Assembly (NCBI GenBank): GCA_965248035.1
Contig: OZ252054.1
Span: 868,001-932,000 of the forward strand
Direction of reading: 5' to 3'
Length of the DNA: 64,000 nucleotides
Origin: BJGV01 sp964194745
Lineage (GTDB): Bacteria; Pseudomonadota; Gammaproteobacteria; Burkholderiales; Nitrosomonadaceae
A program made the position numbers and the translations under genes. Shown in pieces: positions 62,615 to 64,000 of the stretch. The notes beneath the pieces were generated by a model that saw only the letters and a program-made list of their open reading frames with translations, did not search any database and had not been told where the DNA came from. Each line of letters starts with the position of its first letter. Position 1 is the first letter of the stretch.

Positions 62615-64000
62615 ATGACCGAAACCGAATTCATCAACCTTGCGGCGCAAGGCTACAACCGAATCCCTGTAGTATTGGAAACCTTCGCCGATCTTGATAC
62701 TCCCCTGTCGATTTATCTTAAATTAGCCAATCGACCTTATTCGTATCTACTGGAATCGGTGCAGGGTGGTGAGCGTTTTGGGCGTTATTCCTTCATCGGG
62801 TTACCTGCTACAACCCACATTGAAGTACATGGTAATAGCGTTAACATCATCAATGGCATGGGGTCGGAGGAAATTGAAGTGGAGGATCCTCTATCTTTCG
62901 TTCAATCTTATCTATTACGTTTCAGGGTCGCTTCATACCCCGGATTACCGCGTTTCTGCGGTGGGCTAGTAGGTTATTTCGCTTACGACACGGTGCGGTA
63001 TATTGAGCATAAGCTTGCTAGCCATGCTCGTCCAGATACACTCAATGTGCCTGACATACTATTGTTGCTGTCTGAAGAACTGGCAGTTGTAGATAATCTT
63101 TCGGGCAAACTCTACCTCATCATTTATACCGACCCGGACGCAATGGATGCGTATATGGCCGCAAAAAAACGCTTGAAAGAATTGCTTGCAAACTTGCGTA
63201 AACCGGTGGAGATTCCGAATGAAATGCCAGTTCAACCAGGCAAAGTAGTTTCTGAATTCAGCGAGTCAGATTTCATCAAGGCAGTGGAACGAGCCAAGCG
63301 CTATATTGTTGATGGCGATATCATGCAAGTAGTGTTATCGCAACGTACCAGCAAGGTTTTTAGTGCGCCGCCGCTGGCATTGTATCGCGCGCTACGTAAC
63401 CTCAATCCTTCTCCATATATGTTTTATTACCACTTTGACAGTTTTCACGTAGTTGGCGCTTCGCCTGAAATCCTGGTGCGTTTAGAGGGTGATACTGTGA
63501 CCGTTCGTCCCATTGCAGGTACCAGACCACGTGGAAAAACAACGCAAGAAGACGCAGTATTAGCAGACGATTTACTGGCTGATCCGAAAGAGCGTGCAGA
63601 GCACCTTATGTTGATGGATTTAGGGCGCAATGACATCGGGCGTGTTGCGCAGATTGGCTCGGTCAAGGTCACTGAGAACATGCAAATTGAAAATTACTCC
63701 CACGTCATGCACATTGTTTCCAATGTGGACGGAAAACTCAAACCTGGCCTGAATGCGATCGACATATTACGCGCCACTTTTCCAGCGGGCACTGTGAGCG
63801 GCGCACCAAAAGTGAGAGCTATGGAAATCATTGATGAAATGGAGGTCTCTAAGCGCGGTATCTATGCTGGTGCGGTGGGCTATCTGGGATTTAATGGTGA
63901 CATGGATCTGGCTATTGTTATTCGTACTGGCATCATTAAGGATGGCAAGCTCCACGTGCAAGCGGGTGCAGGAATCGTTGCTGATTCCGTACCGCAAAGC
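62615..64000 (+). CDS. trpE: Anthranilate synthase component I TrpE, 3' end cut by window edge
   Basis: First step of tryptophan synthesis from chorismate. The frame from ATG 62615 runs 462 codons to the window end without a stop. N-terminal tryptophan-binding region SYLLESVQGGERFGRYSFIG (LLES motif); chorismate-binding region HVVGASPEIL-like VVGASPEILVRLEG, PIAGTRPRGKT, MLMDLGRNDIGRV, TFPAGTVSGAPKVRAMEI. It follows gph after 137 bp. The final conserved segments lie outside the window. Confidence 0.95.
   Translation, partial: MTETEFINLAAQGYNRIPVVLETFADLDTPLSIYLKLANRPYSYLLESVQGGERFGRYSFIGLPATTHIEVHGNSVNIINGMGSEEIEVEDPLSFVQSYLLRFRVASYPGLPRFCGGLVGYFAYDTVRYIEHKLASHARPDTLNVPDILLLLSEELAVVDNLSGKLYLIIYTDPDAMDAYMAAKKRLKELLANLRKPVEIPNEMPVQPGKVVSEFSESDFIKAVERAKRYIVDGDIMQVVLSQRTSKVFSAPPLALYRALRNLNPSPYMFYYHFDSFHVVGASPEILVRLEGDTVTVRPIAGTRPRGKTTQEDAVLADDLLADPKERAEHLMLMDLGRNDIGRVAQIGSVKVTENMQIENYSHVMHIVSNVDGKLKPGLNAIDILRATFPAGTVSGAPKVRAMEIIDEMEVSKRGIYAGAVGYLGFNGDMDLAIVIRTGIIKDGKLHVQAGAGIVADSVPQS

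Overview
The window reads as chromosome of a betaproteobacterium. The mla operon with a BolA protein, aroQ-accB-accC-prmA, a two-gene M16 peptidase pair beside rsmD, ftsYEX-rpoH, smc-zipA-ligA, rlmN-pilF-rodZ-ispG-hisS-yfgM-bamB-der and apaG/rpe-gph-trpE are typical betaproteobacterial neighbourhoods. The moderate base composition and the protein flavour suggest a Nitrosomonas-like member of the Nitrosomonadaceae. That genus-level call is inference, because no marker such as 16S rRNA is present.

Layout. 1-17.5 kb is core genome: rsmD (cut by the window edge), two M16 peptidase genes, ftsY-ftsE-ftsX-rpoH, a small heat-shock gene, ibaG/bolA, an ABC exporter whose ATPase carries an in-frame stop, the Mla lipid-transport operon, a zinc-ribbon/DUF3426 protein, prmA, accC, accB and aroQ. 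A tRNA-Thr(CGT) with a clear promoter lies at 17.9 kb and opens an accessory region of about 11 kb (18.0-29.3 kb). Its contents are: two IS1595-like transposons carrying DNA methyltransferase and nuclease genes; a truncated Fur/Zur-type regulator between them; a tandem family of secreted Adhesin_E-like proteins; small secreted and membrane proteins; an integrase fragment; a PEBP protein; and a glycine/arginine-rich secreted protein with a glycine-zipper lipoprotein. From 29.4 kb to the end the core genome resumes: queF, smc, zipA, ligA, hpt, mtnP, def, hemJ, adhC, a frameshifted mug-like gene, nnr, purL, a ChaN-PDZ protein with an M1 peptidase, ndk, rlmN, a frameshifted pilF, rodZ, ispG, hisS, yfgM, an enlarged bamB, der, apaG, rpe, gph and trpE (cut by the window edge).

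The most notable system is the pair of transposons at 18.7-20.7 kb (A) and 20.96-23.29 kb (B). They share related terminal inverted repeats, a promoter whose -35 box lies in the repeat, and a transposase whose stop overlaps the start of a methyltransferase by 4 nt (ATGA), followed by a nuclease gene. The methyltransferases belong to different classes (a TSPPY-type permuted enzyme in A, a D12 Dam-like enzyme in B). The architecture therefore looks like a transposase-driven operon in which the restriction-modification module is exchangeable. A is decayed. B looks intact except that its methyltransferase contains a run of 14 G that puts the C-terminus out of frame. With 12 or 15 G the frame would reopen and end with an 8-nt overlap onto the nuclease start, so this is a candidate phase-variable restriction-modification transposon.

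Other points: a nearly perfect CIRCE operator lies over the rpoH promoter and a sigma-32-type promoter precedes hsp20, which together suggest a HrcA-RpoH-Hsp20 cascade. FtsE lacks the usual H-loop histidine and LigA has substitutions in its NMN-binding domain. BamB carries a tandem-repeat N-terminal extension and an acidic insertion. Several core genes carry single lesions (ABC ATPase, mug, pilF), which may be real decay or sequence errors.
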